From Sphingomonas vulcanisoli (lineage in GTDB: Bacteria > Pseudomonadota > Alphaproteobacteria > Sphingomonadales > Sphingomonadaceae), in contig NZ_JAAOZC010000008.1 of the NCBI RefSeq assembly GCF_011761305.1, positions 52,065 to 116,064 of the forward strand: a DNA stretch of 64,000 nucleotides. The letters are read 5' to 3'. The notes under the pieces were generated by a model. That model searched no databases and was not told the origin of the DNA. It was given only the letters and a program-made list of their open reading frames with translations. Positions 21,329 to 31,392 of this stretch are shown one piece after another (within the stretch, counting starts at the first letter, position 1; each line of letters starts with the position of its first letter). The translations under genes and the position numbers were made by a program.

Positions 21329-22686
21329 CGACGCATTCCTCCCTTGAGCTTCGCCTTCTTGATGAGGTCGCCATATTGATGGGCGAGAAGGTGGCTCTGG
21401 ATCTGCGTTACGGTATCAATGGTGACGTTGACAACAATGAGTAGGCTGGTGCCGCCGAATCCGACGAGGTGACGCGGAATGAAGATTTCCGGCACCACGC
21501 AGATCAGCGTCAGATACGCCGCGCCGAGCACGGTGATGCGGGTCAGCACATAATCGAGATAGGTTTCGGTGCTCTTGCCGGGGCGGATGCCCGGAATGAA
21601 ACCGCCGTAGCGCTTGAGGTTGTCCGCCGTCTCCTCCGGATTGAACACGACCGCCGTGTAAAAGAAGGAGAAAAAGATGATCCCGGCCGCATAGAGCACA
21701 AAATAGAGCGGCGTATCCTGGCCGATCCACTGATTGAGGCTGATCACGAAATCGCCCCACCGGCTCTCGCCGTTGATATGCTTGCCCGCGAACTGCGTGA
21801 TCGTCAGCGGCAGCGCCAGCAGCGACGAGGCGAAGATCGGCGGGATCACGTTGGCGGTGTTGATCTTGAGCGGCAGGAAGCTGCGATCGCCCTGCTGCAT
21901 CCCCCGCGCGGTCTGGCGCTTTGGATATTGGATCAGCACCCGCCGGGTCGCGCGCTCCATGAAGCAGATGAACAGGATCAGCCCGATCACCAGCACGAAG
22001 CCGCCCAGCACCATCAGGGGCGAGGTGGCGCCGGTGCGTGCCTGATCGAGCGCGCCCGCGATCGTCGTCGGCAGCTGCGCGACGATGCCGGACATGATGA
22101 TCAGCGAGACGCCGTTGCCGATCCCCCGGCTGGTAATCTGCTCGCCGATCCACATCAGGAACAGCGTGCCGCCCACCAAAGTGATCACCGTGGTGACGCG
22201 GAACAGCATCGGATCGACGACCACCGCCGATTGCCCGGCGCTCGCGCCCCAGGCACTCAGCCCCACGGCGATGAAATAACCCTGTACAGCCGTGAGGCCG
22301 ACAGTGCCGTAGCGGGTATATTGGTTGAGCTTCTTCCGCCCGCTCTCGCCCTCTTTCTTGATCGCGTTCAGGGCAGGGCTGAGCGAGGTGGAGAGTTGCA
22401 CGACGATCGAGGCGGTGATGTAGGGCATGACGCCCAGCGCGACGATCGACATGCGCGTCAGCGCGCCGCCGGTGAAGGTGTTGAAGAAATCCATGACGCC
22501 GCCCTTCGTCGAATCGAAGAGCGTGGCGAGCGCGCGCGGATCGATGCCCGGCAGCGGCACATAAGAGAGCAGCCGGAACACGACGAGCGCACCGAGCGTG
22601 AACCAGATGCGCTTCTTGAGTTCGGTCGCCTTCGCGAATTGCGAAAGGCTCGCGTTGGCGGCCAGTTGCTCGGCTGCGGATGCCAT
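21325..22686 (-). CDS. secY: Preprotein translocase subunit SecY
   Basis: Channel subunit of the Sec translocon. 453 residues, ten membrane helices. Conserved segments include RLLSYVPLPGIDPRAL, the plug/lateral-gate region, and the cytoplasmic loop with QQGDRSFLPLKINTANVIPPIFASS. The C-terminal part has GGFIPGIRPGKSTETYLDYVL. It follows rplO across a strong terminator-like hairpin and is coupled to adk. Confidence 0.98.
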   Translation of the reverse strand: MASAAEQLAANASLSQFAKATELKKRIWFTLGALVVFRLLSYVPLPGIDPRALATLFDSTKGGVMDFFNTFTGGALTRMSIVALGVMPYITASIVVQLSTSLSPALNAIKKEGESGRKKLNQYTRYGTVGLTAVQGYFIAVGLSAWGASAGQSAVVVDPMLFRVTTVITLVGGTLFLMWIGEQITSRGIGNGVSLIIMSGIVAQLPTTIAGALDQARTGATSPLMVLGGFVLVIGLILFICFMERATRRVLIQYPKRQTARGMQQGDRSFLPLKINTANVIPPIFASSLLALPLTITQFAGKHINGESRWGDFVISLNQWIGQDTPLYFVLYAAGIIFFSFFYTAVVFNPEETADNLKRYGGFIPGIRPGKSTETYLDYVLTRITVLGAAYLTLICVVPEIFIPRHLVGFGGTSLLIVVNVTIDTVTQIQSHLLAHQYGDLIKKAKLKGGMRR

Positions 22687-22704
22687 TGTGGATCGATTAC
22701 CCTG

Positions 22705-22746
22705 AAATCAAAAGAGCGGCGGGTACGAACCCCGCACCCGCCGCTC
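22705..22746 (-). terminator. Terminator-like hairpin between rplO and secY
   Basis: GAGCGGCGGGT (22746-22736 read on the minus strand) pairs perfectly with ACCCGCCGCTC (22724-22714), 11 bp with an 11-base loop, then TTTTGATTT. It looks like a full intrinsic terminator inside the spc gene string, so it must be partial or followed by a new promoter for secY. Confidence 0.7.
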
Positions 22747-22787
22747 CATAGTGTGCGTTACTGGCTTACGCCACCCGTCCGATGGAC

Positions 22788-23327
22788 TTAGGCGCGCGCG
22801 GCCTTTGCTGCGGCTTGTGCGGTGCGGTGCTTGGCCTTGTGCTTGTCGGCGGCCGGGACCACCTCGATCACCGACACCGAACCGCCGGCCTTCTCGATCG
22901 CCTCGCGCGCGCCCTTCGAGACGCCCGCGACGTTGAACGAAAGCTTGGCCGAAAATTCGCCCTTGCCGAGGATGCGCACGCCATGCTTGCCGCCGCGCGC
23001 CACGCCCGCCGCCTTCAGCGCGGCATGATCGATCGTGCCGTCCTTGGCGAGCGTACCGGCATCGACCAGCTTCTGGATCGCGCCGAGGTTCACTTCGGCA
23101 TAATCCTTGGCGAAGATATTGTTGAAGCCGCGCTTCGGGATCCGCATGTGGAGCGGCATCTGGCCGCCTTCGAAGCCGTTGATCGAGACGCCTTCGCGGC
23201 TCTTCTGGCCCTTCTGGCCACGGCCCGCGGTCTTGCCCTTGCCCGAGCCGATGCCGCGCCCAACGCGCATCCGGCCCTTGCGGGCGCCGTCATTGTCCTG
23301 GATTTCGTTCAGTTTCATTGTCTGCAC
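22788..23327 (-). CDS. rplO: 50S ribosomal protein L15
   Basis: Large-subunit assembly protein. 179 residues starting [25 protein letters not shown], with the glycine-rich [26 protein letters not shown] loop (about 23-45). The C-terminal tail is alanine/lysine-rich and somewhat longer than in E. coli. A family A-like repeat precedes it (23353-23461). Confidence 0.98.
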   Translation of the reverse strand: MQTMKLNEIQDNDGARKGRMRVGRGIGSGKGKTAGRGQKGQKSREGVSINGFEGGQMPLHMRIPKRGFNNIFAKDYAEVNLGAIQKLVDAGTLAKDGTIDHAALKAAGVARGGKHGVRILGKGEFSAKLSFNVAGVSKGAREAIEKAGGSVSVIEVVPAADKHKAKHRTAQAAAKAARA

Positions 23328-23352
23328 TCGCTTTCGCTATGTTCGCGCTAAA

Positions 23353-23461
23353 CTCCCTCTCCCCTTCAGGAGAGAGGGTCGGGGTGTGGGGGAGTCCGGT
23401 AGCGGCGGATCACACCGTCGATGGGCCGGCCCACCCCAACCCCTCCCCTGAAGGGGAGGGG
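23353..23461. repeat. Palindromic intergenic repeat, family A variant
   Basis: CTCCCTCTCCCCTTCAGGAGAGAGGGT at the left and CCCCTCCCCTGAAGGGGAGGGG at the right are hairpins. GGTCGGGGTGTGGGGGA and CCCACCCCAACCCC form the inner arms. It resembles the copy at 50270. It lies between rpmD and rplO in the middle of the ribosomal operon. Confidence 0.8.
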
Positions 23462-23472
23462 CTTTGCGGAGA

Positions 23473-23649
23473 TCAACCTTCGACCTTCACCATATGCCGT
23501 ACCGCACGGATCATGCCGCGGACCTCGGGGGTATCCTCGAGCTCGCTGGTCTTGTGCAGCTTGTTGAGACCGAGGCCGACCAAAGTCGCGCGCTGCTCCT
23601 TCGGGCGGCGAATCGGGGATCCGGTCTGGGTTACCTTGATGGTCGCCAT
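23473..23649 (-). CDS. rpmD: 50S ribosomal protein L30
   Basis: Small large-subunit protein. Reading the minus strand from the ATG at 23649 gives 58 residues: [20 protein letters not shown], then [11 protein letters not shown] and a C-terminal VRHMVKVEG. Length and motif are those of bacterial L30. It lies five bases after rpsE, at its usual place. Confidence 0.97.
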   Translation of the reverse strand: MATIKVTQTGSPIRRPKEQRATLVGLGLNKLHKTSELEDTPEVRGMIRAVRHMVKVEG

Positions 23650-23654
23650 CGTGC

Positions 23655-24374
23655 TTACTCCGTCACGGCCGCGGCATCGGCTTCGGCGACTTCGACCGAA
23701 ACGCCGCTGCGGCGCAGCAGATCGGCGATCTTCTTGCCACGGCGCTGCGCGACGGCACGGGGGCTCGTCTGCTCGCCGAGCGCTTCGAAGGTCGCGCGGA
23801 TCATGTTGTAGGGATTGCTGGTGCCGACCGACTTGGTGACCACGTCATGGACGCCAAGGCTTTCGAAGATGGCGCGCATCGGGCCACCGGCGATGATGCC
23901 GGTGCCGGCAGGCGCCGACCGCAGCGTGACGCGGCCCGCACCGAAATGGCCGAGGCCATCATGATGCAACGTGCGGCCATCCTTGAGCGCGACGCGGATC
24001 ATCGCCTTCTTGGCGGCGGCGGTCGCCTTGGAGATCGCCTCGGGAACTTCGCGCGCCTTGCCGTGGCCGAAGCCGACGCGACCGGCGCCGTCACCCACGA
24101 CGACGAGCGCCGCAAAGCCGAAACGCTTGCCGCCCTTCACCGTCTTGGAGACGCGGTTGATGTGGACGAGCTTCTCGACCAGCTCTTCGCCGCCGTCGTC
24201 GCTCTTGTTGCGGTCGTCGCGGCGGCGGTTGCCGTCACGGCCACCCCGGCCACGATTGTCGTTGCCGCCACGGCCACGGCCGCCACGCGGGCCACGGCCC
24301 TCGGGAGCGGCGGCCGGAGCCGCCTCGGGTGCCACCGCCTCAACGGGGGCGTCGTTCTGAACTTCGTCAGCCAT
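23655..24374 (-). CDS. rpsE: 30S ribosomal protein S5 with RGG-rich extension
   Basis: Shoulder protein involved in decoding accuracy and mRNA unwinding. The 239 residues contain a normal S5 core from about residue 65 ([58 protein letters not shown]). The first 65 residues are an extra arm: an Ala/Pro/Glu stretch and then many RGG/RG repeats. E. coli S5 is about 166 residues. The ATG abuts the rplR stop. Confidence 0.97.
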   Translation of the reverse strand: MADEVQNDAPVEAVAPEAAPAAAPEGRGPRGGRGRGGNDNRGRGGRDGNRRRDDRNKSDDGGEELVEKLVHINRVSKTVKGGKRFGFAALVVVGDGAGRVGFGHGKAREVPEAISKATAAAKKAMIRVALKDGRTLHHDGLGHFGAGRVTLRSAPAGTGIIAGGPMRAIFESLGVHDVVTKSVGTSNPYNMIRATFEALGEQTSPRAVAQRRGKKIADLLRRSGVSVEVAEADAAAVTE

Positions 24375-24731
24375 TTAGAACTCCAATCCGCCTTCACGGG
24401 CGGCATCGGCGAGCGCTTTCACACGCCCGTGGAACAGGAAACCGCCGCGATCGAAGACGACCTTGGTGACGCCAGCCTGGCTGGCGCGCTCGGCGACGCG
24501 CTTGCCGACCGAAGCCGCCGCATCGGCGGTGGCGCCCGTCGTGCTGCGCACATCCTTTTCGAGGGTCGAGGCGGCTGCGACGGTCTTGCCCGCCGCATCG
24601 TCGATCACCTGCGCATAGATGTGGCGGCCCGAACGGTGGACCGAAAGCCGGGGGCGTAGCGAGCCCTTGGCCTTCAGCGCGGTGCGGACACGGCGCCGGC
24701 GGCGCTCGAAGAGAGAGAGACCCTTGGCCAT
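24375..24731 (-). CDS. rplR: 50S ribosomal protein L18
   Basis: 5S rRNA-binding protein. 118 residues with [17 protein letters not shown] and a C-terminal [28 protein letters not shown]. Standard length. It overlaps rplF by one base. Confidence 0.98.
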   Translation of the reverse strand: MAKGLSLFERRRRRVRTALKAKGSLRPRLSVHRSGRHIYAQVIDDAAGKTVAAASTLEKDVRSTTGATADAAASVGKRVAERASQAGVTKVVFDRGGFLFHGRVKALADAAREGGLEF

Positions 24732-25264
24732 TACTTCTTCTTTCCTTCCTTACGGAAGATATATTCGCCGGCGTACTTGATACCCTTGCCCTTGTAGGGC
24801 TCAGGCTTGCGCCAGCGGCGGATTTCGGCGGCAACCTGGCCGACCTTCTGCTTGTCGATGCCCGAGATGTTGACCGTGGTCTGATCCGGGGTCGCGATCG
24901 TGATCCCCTCGGGGATCGCGAAATCGACATCGTGGCTGTAGCCGAGCTGCAGCTTGAGGTTCTTGCCCTGCACGTTGGCGCGATAGCCGACGCCGGTGAT
25001 CAGGAGCTGCTTCGAAAAGCCCTCGGTCACGCCGGTGATCAGATTGGCGATCATCGTGCGCTGCATGCCCCAGAAGGAACGCGCCCGCTTGGTGTCGTTG
25101 GCCGGCTGCACCGAAACGCCGCCGTCGCCGATCTCATAGGTCACGTCTTCGACCAGCGGCATGGTGAGAGTGCCCTTGGCACCCTTCACGGTGAGCAGCT
25201 TGCCATCGATGTTGGCGGTCACGCCCGAAGGAACGGGAACCGGCTTCTTACCGATGCGGCTCAT
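24731..25264 (-). CDS. rplF: 50S ribosomal protein L6
   Basis: Binds 23S rRNA near the factor-binding site. 177 residues starting [15 protein letters not shown], with the C-terminal signature [14 protein letters not shown]. It overlaps rpsH and rplR by one base each, so it is tightly coupled. Confidence 0.98.
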   Translation of the reverse strand: MSRIGKKPVPVPSGVTANIDGKLLTVKGAKGTLTMPLVEDVTYEIGDGGVSVQPANDTKRARSFWGMQRTMIANLITGVTEGFSKQLLITGVGYRANVQGKNLKLQLGYSHDVDFAIPEGITIATPDQTTVNISGIDKQKVGQVAAEIRRWRKPEPYKGKGIKYAGEYIFRKEGKKK

Positions 25265-25659
25265 CAGAACACCTCCGCGAGCACTTCGCCGCCGACATTC
25301 TGGTCGCGCGCTTCCGCGTCGGACAGAACGCCCTTGGGCGTCGAGACGATGGTCATGCCGAGGCCGTTGCGGATGCGCGGCAGCTCCTGGCTGCCCGAAT
25401 AGACGCGGCGGCCGGGGGTCGAGATGCGCGCGACGTGCTGGATCGCGGGTTGGCCCTCGAAATATTTCAGCTCAATGCGCAGGCCGGGATGATCCCCCAG
25501 CTTCTCTTCCGAATAGCCACGGATATAGCCCTCGCGCTGCAGCACATCGAGCACGCGGGCGCGCAACTTCGATGCGGGCGACGTGACGCTGTCCTTGCGG
25601 GCGCGCTGGCCGTTGCGGATGCGGGTGAGCAGATCACCCAATGGATCGTTGATCGACAT
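25264..25659 (-). CDS. rpsH: 30S ribosomal protein S8
   Basis: Central-domain 16S rRNA binder and, in E. coli, the repressor of the spc operon. 131 residues starting [20 protein letters not shown] and ending in the conserved [20 protein letters not shown]. Usual neighbours rpsN and rplF. Confidence 0.98.
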   Translation of the reverse strand: MSINDPLGDLLTRIRNGQRARKDSVTSPASKLRARVLDVLQREGYIRGYSEEKLGDHPGLRIELKYFEGQPAIQHVARISTPGRRVYSGSQELPRIRNGLGMTIVSTPKGVLSDAEARDQNVGGEVLAEVF

Positions 25660-25668
25660 ATCTAGCCC

Positions 25669-25974
25669 TTACCAGCTCGACTTGATGACGCCGGGGATCA
25701 TGCCCCGCGTCGCCAGCTGCCGCAGCATGACGCGGCCCAGACCGAACTTGCGATACACACCGCGCGGACGCCCGGTGATCATGCAGCGGTTGCGCACGCG
25801 CGTCGGATTGCCGTTGCGCGGAATCTCGGCGAGCTTCAGGCGCGCGATCAGGCGCTCCGTCTCATCGAGCGAGGTATCGGCGGCAACCGCCTTCAGCCGG
25901 GCATATTTGCCCGCATATTTCTTAACGAGCTTCTTGCGACGCTCATTCTTGTTGATCGAACTCAGTTTCGCCAT
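25669..25974 (-). CDS. rpsN: 30S ribosomal protein S14
   Basis: Head protein. 101 residues, the long zinc-free form (no CxxC pairs), starting [20 protein letters not shown], with [19 protein letters not shown] near the end. It lies between rplE and rpsH. Confidence 0.98.
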   Translation of the reverse strand: MAKLSSINKNERRKKLVKKYAGKYARLKAVAADTSLDETERLIARLKLAEIPRNGNPTRVRNRCMITGRPRGVYRKFGLGRVMLRQLATRGMIPGVIKSSW

Positions 25975-26023
25975 CGACTTAAGTCCTTAATCGCCCCTGC
26001 CATCGTGCCGGGGCGGGAGTGAA

Positions 26024-26602
26024 TTACGCCGCCTTCTTCTCTTCAACGACGGGCAGCGGGAACGGGAAACCGAACAGACGGAGCAGCTCGCGTGCCTCGT
26101 CATCGGTATTCGCGGTGGTGGTGATGATCACGTCCATGCCACGGACCTTATCGATCTGGTCGTAGCTGATCTCCGGGAAGATCAGCTGCTCCTTGAGGCC
26201 GGTGGCATAATTGCCGCGGCCATCGAAAGACTTGTCCGAAAGCCCGCGGAAATCGCGGACGCGCGGCAAGGCGATCGTCACGAAGCGATCGAGGAATTCG
26301 TACATCTTGGCACGGCGCAACGTGACCTTGCAGCCGATCGGCATGCCTTCGCGCAGCTTGAACTGAGCAATCGACTTCTTGGCCTTGGTGATCACCGACT
26401 TCTGGCCGGCGATCGCGGTCATTTCTTCCGCGGCCTTGGCGACATGCTTCTTGTCCTGGCTCGCCTCGCCAACGCCCATGTTCAGCACGATCTTGTCGAG
26501 CCGGGGCACCTGCATGACGTTCTTGTAGCCGAACTTCTCGGTCATCGCCTTGATGATCGAGTCCTCGTACTGCTTCTGGAGACGGGGCTTGGAATCAGCC
26601 AT
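26024..26602 (-). CDS. rplE: 50S ribosomal protein L5
   Basis: 5S rRNA binder that contacts the P-site tRNA. 192 residues with [58 protein letters not shown] and a C-terminal [12 protein letters not shown]. The start overlaps the rplX stop by eight bases. Confidence 0.98.
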   Translation of the reverse strand: MADSKPRLQKQYEDSIIKAMTEKFGYKNVMQVPRLDKIVLNMGVGEASQDKKHVAKAAEEMTAIAGQKSVITKAKKSIAQFKLREGMPIGCKVTLRRAKMYEFLDRFVTIALPRVRDFRGLSDKSFDGRGNYATGLKEQLIFPEISYDQIDKVRGMDVIITTTANTDDEARELLRLFGFPFPLPVVEEKKAA

Positions 26603-26912
26603 CGATCTTCTCCCCGGTCTTCACGGCGACGCGGACCTTCTTGCCGTCCTGGGTTTCGAAGCGAACGCGCGTCGGCTTGCCGTCGGCGGTCGCGATCGCA
26701 ACCTTGGAAATGTGCATCGGAGCCTCGATCTTCTCGAGACCGCCCTGCGGGTTTGCCTGGCTGGGCTTGCGGTGACGGGTCGCGACGTTGACGCCGGCGA
26801 CGATCACCTTGCCATCCTTGGGCAGCGACTTGGTGACCGTGCCCGTCTTGCCCTTGTCCTTGCCGGACAGGACGATGACGTTGTCACCCTTCTTGATCTT
26901 GGCGGCAGCCAT
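26595..26912 (-). CDS. rplX: 50S ribosomal protein L24
   Basis: Assembly initiator protein with an N-terminal KOW motif ([19 protein letters not shown]). 105 residues, the usual length. It lies between rplN and rplE and overlaps the latter. Confidence 0.98.
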   Translation of the reverse strand: MAAAKIKKGDNVIVLSGKDKGKTGTVTKSLPKDGKVIVAGVNVATRHRKPSQANPQGGLEKIEAPMHISKVAIATADGKPTRVRFETQDGKKVRVAVKTGEKIDG

Positions 26913-26913
26913 C

Positions 26914-27285
26914 TCAAAGCACCTCGGGCGCGAGAGAGATGATCTTCATGTGGCCGGCGGCGCGCAGTTCGCGGACCACCGGGCCGAAGATACGGGTGCC
27001 GATCGGCTCGCCATTGTTCTTGTTGATCAGCACGGCGGCATTGCCGTCGAAGCGGATCGTCGAACCATCGGGACGGTTCACGTCCTTAGCGGTGCGGACG
27101 ATCACGGCGCGATGAACGTCGCCCTTCTTGACCTTGGCGCGCGGCGCGGCTTCCTTGATGGAAACGACGATCACGTCGCCCACCGTGGCGAAGCGCCGCT
27201 TCGATCCGCCGAGCACCTTGATGCACTGGACGCGCTTGGCGCCCGAATTATCGGCGACCTCGAGGTTGGACTGCATCTGAATCAT
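26914..27285 (-). CDS. rplN: 50S ribosomal protein L14
   Basis: Large-subunit interface protein. Starts [19 protein letters not shown], with [20 protein letters not shown] and [13 protein letters not shown]. Standard 122-123 residue protein, one base from rplX. Confidence 0.98.
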   Translation of the reverse strand: MIQMQSNLEVADNSGAKRVQCIKVLGGSKRRFATVGDVIVVSIKEAAPRAKVKKGDVHRAVIVRTAKDVNRPDGSTIRFDGNAAVLINKNNGEPIGTRIFGPVVRELRAAGHMKIISLAPEVL

Positions 27286-27300
27286 GGGGTCAGTCCTTCC

Positions 27301-27564
27301 TTATGCGGCGGCGTTGGGGGTGGCGTGGGTATCCACGGCACCGAGAACCGTCCACGTCTTCAGCTTGGAGATCGGCGCGCATTCTTCGATGCGGACGGTC
27401 TGCCCTTCCTTGTACGTGTTCGCCTCATCGTGGGCGTGATACTTCTTCGAACGCTTGATGATCTTGCCGTACAGCGGGTGCTTAACCCGCCGCTCGACCG
27501 AGACCACCACCGTCTTGTCGGTCTTGTCGGACACCACAGTGCCCGTCAGCACGCGCTTCGGCAT
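27301..27564 (-). CDS. rpsQ: 30S ribosomal protein S17
   Basis: 16S rRNA 5'-domain binder. 87 residues starting [21 protein letters not shown], with [19 protein letters not shown] and [14 protein letters not shown]. Normal length and place. Confidence 0.98.
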   Translation of the reverse strand: MPKRVLTGTVVSDKTDKTVVVSVERRVKHPLYGKIIKRSKKYHAHDEANTYKEGQTVRIEECAPISKLKTWTVLGAVDTHATPNAAA

Positions 27565-27574
27565 GTGTGGCTCC

Positions 27575-27778
27575 TTACTTGCCAGCCGCAGCGGAGCGCT
27601 GCGTCTGCAGGGTCTTGATCTGCGCGATCGTGCGGCGGACCTGCTTCACCCGGCTCGGCTTTTCGAGCTGGTTGGTGGCGGCCTGAAAGCGCAGGTTGAA
27701 CTGCTCCCGCTTCAGCTCGCCGAGCTGGGTGGAGAGCTGGTCGTCGGTCGCGACCGTGAGATCCGAAATCTTTGCCAT
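27575..27778 (-). CDS. rpmC: 50S ribosomal protein L29
   Basis: Exit-tunnel rim protein. 67 residues with [20 protein letters not shown] and [18 protein letters not shown], the two-helix L29 fold. It lies between rplP and rpsQ. Confidence 0.98.
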   Translation of the reverse strand: MAKISDLTVATDDQLSTQLGELKREQFNLRFQAATNQLEKPSRVKQVRRTIAQIKTLQTQRSAAAGK

Positions 27779-27781
27779 GAC

Positions 27782-28213
27782 TTACACAGCCTCGTGGACG
27801 GACTCGCCCAGGCGGGCGACGACCTTGGTCTTGATGGGAAGCTTTTCCATCGCACGCTCGAAAGCGACGCGGGCGATGGGGCCGGGAACGCCGTCCAGCT
27901 CGAACAGGATACGGCCGGGCTTGACGCGCGCCGCCCAGAATTCAGGCGCACCCTTGCCCGAGCCCATGCGGACTTCGGCAGGCTTGCCCGAGACGGGAAC
28001 GTCCGGGAAGATGCGGATCCACAAGCGGCCCTGGCGCTTGATGTGGCGCGTGATCGCGCGGCGTGCCGCTTCGATCTGGCGGGCGGTGATGCGATCGGGC
28101 TCCAGGGCCTTGAGGCCGAAGGCGCCGAAATTGAGCGCGGTTCCGCCTTTGGCGTCGCCGTGGATGCGGCCCTTAAAGGCCTTGCGGAACTTGGTGCGCT
28201 TCGGTTGCAGCAT
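27782..28213 (-). CDS. rplP: 50S ribosomal protein L16
   Basis: Helps organise the A site. 143 residues starting [20 protein letters not shown], with [24 protein letters not shown] core and [17 protein letters not shown]. Three bases before rpmC. Confidence 0.98.
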   Translation of the reverse strand: MLQPKRTKFRKAFKGRIHGDAKGGTALNFGAFGLKALEPDRITARQIEAARRAITRHIKRQGRLWIRIFPDVPVSGKPAEVRMGSGKGAPEFWAARVKPGRILFELDGVPGPIARVAFERAMEKLPIKTKVVARLGESVHEAV

Positions 28214-28271
28214 AGTCTCTAACCTTCAAACACCGCTTCTTAGCGGCCGATAAGGCGGCGGAGGATTACCC

Positions 28272-28967
28272 TCAGCGCGCCGGACGAACTCCGGAAGTCT
28301 GCGCTTCCATCATCAGGCGGTCTTGCGCGAGCGGATCATGACCCAGGATCTCGCCCTTGAAGATCCAGACCTTGACGCCGCAGACGCCATAAGCGGTGTG
28401 CGCTTCGGCTTCCGCATAATCGACGTTGGCGCGCAGCGTGTGCAGCGGCACGCGGCCCTCACGATACCATTCGGTCCGCGCGATCTCCGCACCGCCGAGA
28501 CGGCCGGCGCAGGTGATCCGGATGCCCTCGGCACCGAGACGCAGCGCCGACTGCACCGCGCGCTTCATCGCGCGACGGAAGGCGATGCGGCGCTCGAGCT
28601 GATCGGCGACGCCTTGCGCGACGAGCTTGCTGTCGATCTCCGGCTTGCGGATCTCGACGATGTTCAGGCTCACGTCGGACGAGGTCATCGAATTCAGCGT
28701 CTTGCGCAGCTTCTCGATGTCCGCGCCCTTCTTGCCGATGATCACGCCGGGGCGTGCGGCATAGATCGAGACGCGGGCGAGCTTGGCCGGACGCTCGATC
28801 ACCACCTTCGAGATCGCAGCCTGCGGATGCGTCTTGAAGATATAGGCGCGGATCTTGAGATCCTCGAGCAGCAGCTTGGCGTAGCTTTCGCCTTCCGCAT
28901 ACCAGCGGCTGTCCCAGGTGCGGTTGATCTGCAACCGCATACCGATCGGATTGCTCTTCTGACCCAT
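28272..28967 (-). CDS. rpsC: 30S ribosomal protein S3
   Basis: mRNA-entry protein with helicase role. From the ATG at 28967 ([20 protein letters not shown]) it has 231 residues. A KH domain holds [16 protein letters not shown]. The C-terminal domain holds [20 protein letters not shown]. The frame extends upstream to 29405 over rplV, which I reject. The start overlaps the rplV TAA by one base. Confidence 0.98.
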   Translation of the reverse strand: MGQKSNPIGMRLQINRTWDSRWYAEGESYAKLLLEDLKIRAYIFKTHPQAAISKVVIERPAKLARVSIYAARPGVIIGKKGADIEKLRKTLNSMTSSDVSLNIVEIRKPEIDSKLVAQGVADQLERRIAFRRAMKRAVQSALRLGAEGIRITCAGRLGGAEIARTEWYREGRVPLHTLRANVDYAEAEAHTAYGVCGVKVWIFKGEILGHDPLAQDRLMMEAQTSGVRPAR

Positions 28968-29344
28968 TATGCTTCTTCCTGCTCGCGCACGACGACGCGG
29001 ATGCGGCTGAACGGCTTGACGATGCGGGCGCTGCGGCCGCGGGCGCGGGTGGCGAAGCGCTTCATGACGAGGCCCTTGCCGACCGACGCTTCCTGCACGA
29101 TCAGCGAATCGACATCGAGATTGTGGTTGTTCTCGGCGTTGGCGATCGCGCTGGCGAGCGTCTTGCGGACTTCGACAGCCATTGCCTTCGTCGAGAAGGA
29201 AAGGATGTTGAGCGCGTCGCCGACCTTCTTGCCGCGGATCAGGCCCGCGACGAGATTGAGCTTGTACGGCGAACCGCGGACCGAGGTGTTGACGGCAAGG
29301 GCTTCCTTGTCGCCCACCTTGCGGGGGGATGCAGGCTTGGACAT
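28967..29344 (-). CDS. rplV: 50S ribosomal protein L22
   Basis: Lines the exit tunnel; its hairpin is a macrolide-resistance site. 125 residues with [20 protein letters not shown] and the hairpin region [20 protein letters not shown]. It overlaps rpsS and rpsC by one base each. Confidence 0.98.
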   Translation of the reverse strand: MSKPASPRKVGDKEALAVNTSVRGSPYKLNLVAGLIRGKKVGDALNILSFSTKAMAVEVRKTLASAIANAENNHNLDVDSLIVQEASVGKGLVMKRFATRARGRSARIVKPFSRIRVVVREQEEA

Positions 29345-29619
29345 CAGCGCTTGCCCTTCTTGTCGGACGCATGACCCGGGAAATAACGGGTCGGCGCGAA
29401 CTCACCGAGCTTCATGCCGACCATCTCTTCGCTGACCGACACCGGCACGAACTTGCGGCCGTTGTAGACGTTAAAGGTGAGGCCGACGAACTGCGGCAGG
29501 ATGGTCGAGCGACGCGACCAGGTCTTGATCGGCGCACGGGTGCCGGCATCCTGGGCGGTTTCGGCCTTCTTGAGCAGGCTCAGTTCGACGAACGGGCCTT
29601 TCCAGACGGAGCGAGCCAT
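29344..29619 (-). CDS. rpsS: 30S ribosomal protein S19
   Basis: Head protein in complex with S13. 91 residues starting [20 protein letters not shown], with [20 protein letters not shown] and the C-terminal [20 protein letters not shown]. Standard. Confidence 0.98.
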   Translation of the reverse strand: MARSVWKGPFVELSLLKKAETAQDAGTRAPIKTWSRRSTILPQFVGLTFNVYNGRKFVPVSVSEEMVGMKLGEFAPTRYFPGHASDKKGKR

Positions 29620-30452
29620 TACTTCTTCCTCGCGTGGCGCGACCGGATGATCATCTTATCGGTCGACTTGTTCTTGCGGGTACGGGCGCCCTTGGTCGGC
29701 TTGCCCCACGGCGTGACCGGATGACGGCCACCCGAGGTGCGGCCTTCGCCGCCGCCGTGCGGGTGATCGACCGGGTTCTTGGCGACGCCGCGCGTCAGCG
29801 GGCGCTTGCCGAGCCAGCGGTTGCGGCCGGCCTTGGCGAGATAGGTATTGCCATTATCCGGGTTCGAAACCGCGCCAACGGTGCACATGCACTCCGAATG
29901 GATGTAGCGCTGCTCGCCCGAATTGAGGCGCATGATCACCATGCCGCGGTCACGGCCGACGATCTGGGCATAGGTGCCCGCCGCACGCGCGATCTGGCCA
30001 CCCTTGCCCGGCTTCATCTCCACATTGTGGACGATGGTGCCGACCGGGGCCTGGCCCAGCTCCATCGCATTGCCCGGCTTCACGTCGGTCTTCTTGGCGG
30101 CGACGATCACGTCACCGGCCGCGAGACGCTGCGGCGCCAGGATGTAGGCGAGCTCGCCATCCTCATACTTCACCAGCGCGATGAAGGCCGAACGGTTCGG
30201 ATCATACTCGAGACGCTCGACGGTCGCAGGTGCATCCCACTTGCGGCGCTTGAAATCGATGTAGCGATACTTCTGCTTGTGGCCGCCGGCGATGCCGCGC
30301 GCGGTGGCGTGGCCCATGTTGTTGCGGCCGCCGGACTTGTGCTTGCCCTCGACGAGCGCCTTGACCGGCTTGCCCTTCCAGAGGCCCGACTTATCGACGA
30401 GCACCAGGCCGCGACGGGCCGGGCTGGTCGGATTATAATGCTTGAGCGCCAT
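29619..30452 (-). CDS. rplB: 50S ribosomal protein L2
   Basis: Peptidyl-transferase-centre protein. 277 residues with the universally conserved [20 protein letters not shown], which contains the essential histidine region. [16 protein letters not shown] lies at the N-terminus. It overlaps rpsS by one base. Confidence 0.98.
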   Translation of the reverse strand: MALKHYNPTSPARRGLVLVDKSGLWKGKPVKALVEGKHKSGGRNNMGHATARGIAGGHKQKYRYIDFKRRKWDAPATVERLEYDPNRSAFIALVKYEDGELAYILAPQRLAAGDVIVAAKKTDVKPGNAMELGQAPVGTIVHNVEMKPGKGGQIARAAGTYAQIVGRDRGMVIMRLNSGEQRYIHSECMCTVGAVSNPDNGNTYLAKAGRNRWLGKRPLTRGVAKNPVDHPHGGGEGRTSGGRHPVTPWGKPTKGARTRKNKSTDKMIIRSRHARKK

Positions 30453-30456
30453 CGCC

Positions 30457-30771
30457 TCAGATCCCCGTCGTCACGTCGATGGACTGGCCTTCGGCCAGCG
30501 TCACGATCGCTTTCTTGAAGTCGGTGCGCTTGTAGGGAGCACCCTTCCAGCGCTTGGTCTTGCCCTCGGTGACGATCGTGTTTACGCCCGTCACCTTGAC
30601 ACTCCAGATCGCCTCGACGGCGGCCTTGATCTCGGGCTTGGACGCACCGAGCGCCACCTTGAAGACGATCGCATTATGCTCGCTGAGCAGAGTCGACTTC
30701 TCGGTGATGTGGGGCGCGAGCACCACATCGTAATGGCGGTTATCGACCGCCGATGATTGCTTCTTAGCCAT
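30457..30771 (-). CDS. rplW: 50S ribosomal protein L23
   Basis: Docking site for trigger factor and SRP at the exit port. 104 residues with [20 protein letters not shown] and [20 protein letters not shown]. The start overlaps the rplD stop by eight bases. Confidence 0.98.
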   Translation of the reverse strand: MAKKQSSAVDNRHYDVVLAPHITEKSTLLSEHNAIVFKVALGASKPEIKAAVEAIWSVKVTGVNTIVTEGKTKRWKGAPYKRTDFKKAIVTLAEGQSIDVTTGI

Positions 30772-31390
30772 TGAGGCGCGCCTCCAGCTTCTCGACGGCG
30801 GCGCGGGTCAGCACCAGCGTGTCATGCTTCAAAATGTCGTAGACGTTGGCGCCGACGGCGGGGAGCAGGTTGATGCCCTTGAGATTGCCGCTGGCGTTGG
30901 CGAAGCTGACGTTCAGCGCGTCACCATCGATCACCAAAGTCTTGGTGCCGAAGCCGAGCGCGCCGAGCTGGCCGACGAGCGCCTTGGTCTTGCCCTCGGC
31001 GACATCGAGCCCGTCGAGCACGATCAGCGTGCCGTCCTTGGCTTTCGACGACAGCGCCATCTTGAGACCAAGCGCGCGAACCTTCTTGTTCAGCCCGGGA
31101 TTGAAATCGCGAACGCGGGCGCCGTGCGCCTTGCCGCCGCCGATGAAGATCGGGGCTGCACGATCACCGTGACGCGCCGTACCGCCGCCCTTCTGGTTGC
31201 CCAGACGCTTGCCGGTACGCGCCACATCGGACCGCTCGCGGGTGCCGCGGGCGGTGCCGCGACGCTTCTCAAGCTGCCAGGTGACGACCCGGTGCAGGAT
31301 GTCCGCGCGCGGCTCGATGCCGAAGATGGCATCGTTGAGTTCGAGTTCGCCGGCTGCCTTGGCGTCGAGGTTCTTGACCTGAATTTTCAT
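30764..31390 (-). CDS. rplD: 50S ribosomal protein L4
   Basis: Tunnel protein; in gammaproteobacteria it also represses the S10 operon by leader attenuation. 208 residues with [20 protein letters not shown] and the long loop [20 protein letters not shown]. Two bases after rplC. The attenuator-like hairpin before rplC makes autoregulation worth considering. Confidence 0.98.
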   Translation of the reverse strand: MKIQVKNLDAKAAGELELNDAIFGIEPRADILHRVVTWQLEKRRGTARGTRERSDVARTGKRLGNQKGGGTARHGDRAAPIFIGGGKAHGARVRDFNPGLNKKVRALGLKMALSSKAKDGTLIVLDGLDVAEGKTKALVGQLGALGFGTKTLVIDGDALNVSFANASGNLKGINLLPAVGANVYDILKHDTLVLTRAAVEKLEARLNG

Positions 31391-31392
31391 GA

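Noticed and set aside
28968..29405. Upstream extension of rpsC over rplV
   Set aside because: The S3 family begins at MGQKSNPIG (28967), and the extension is an out-of-frame reading of rplV.
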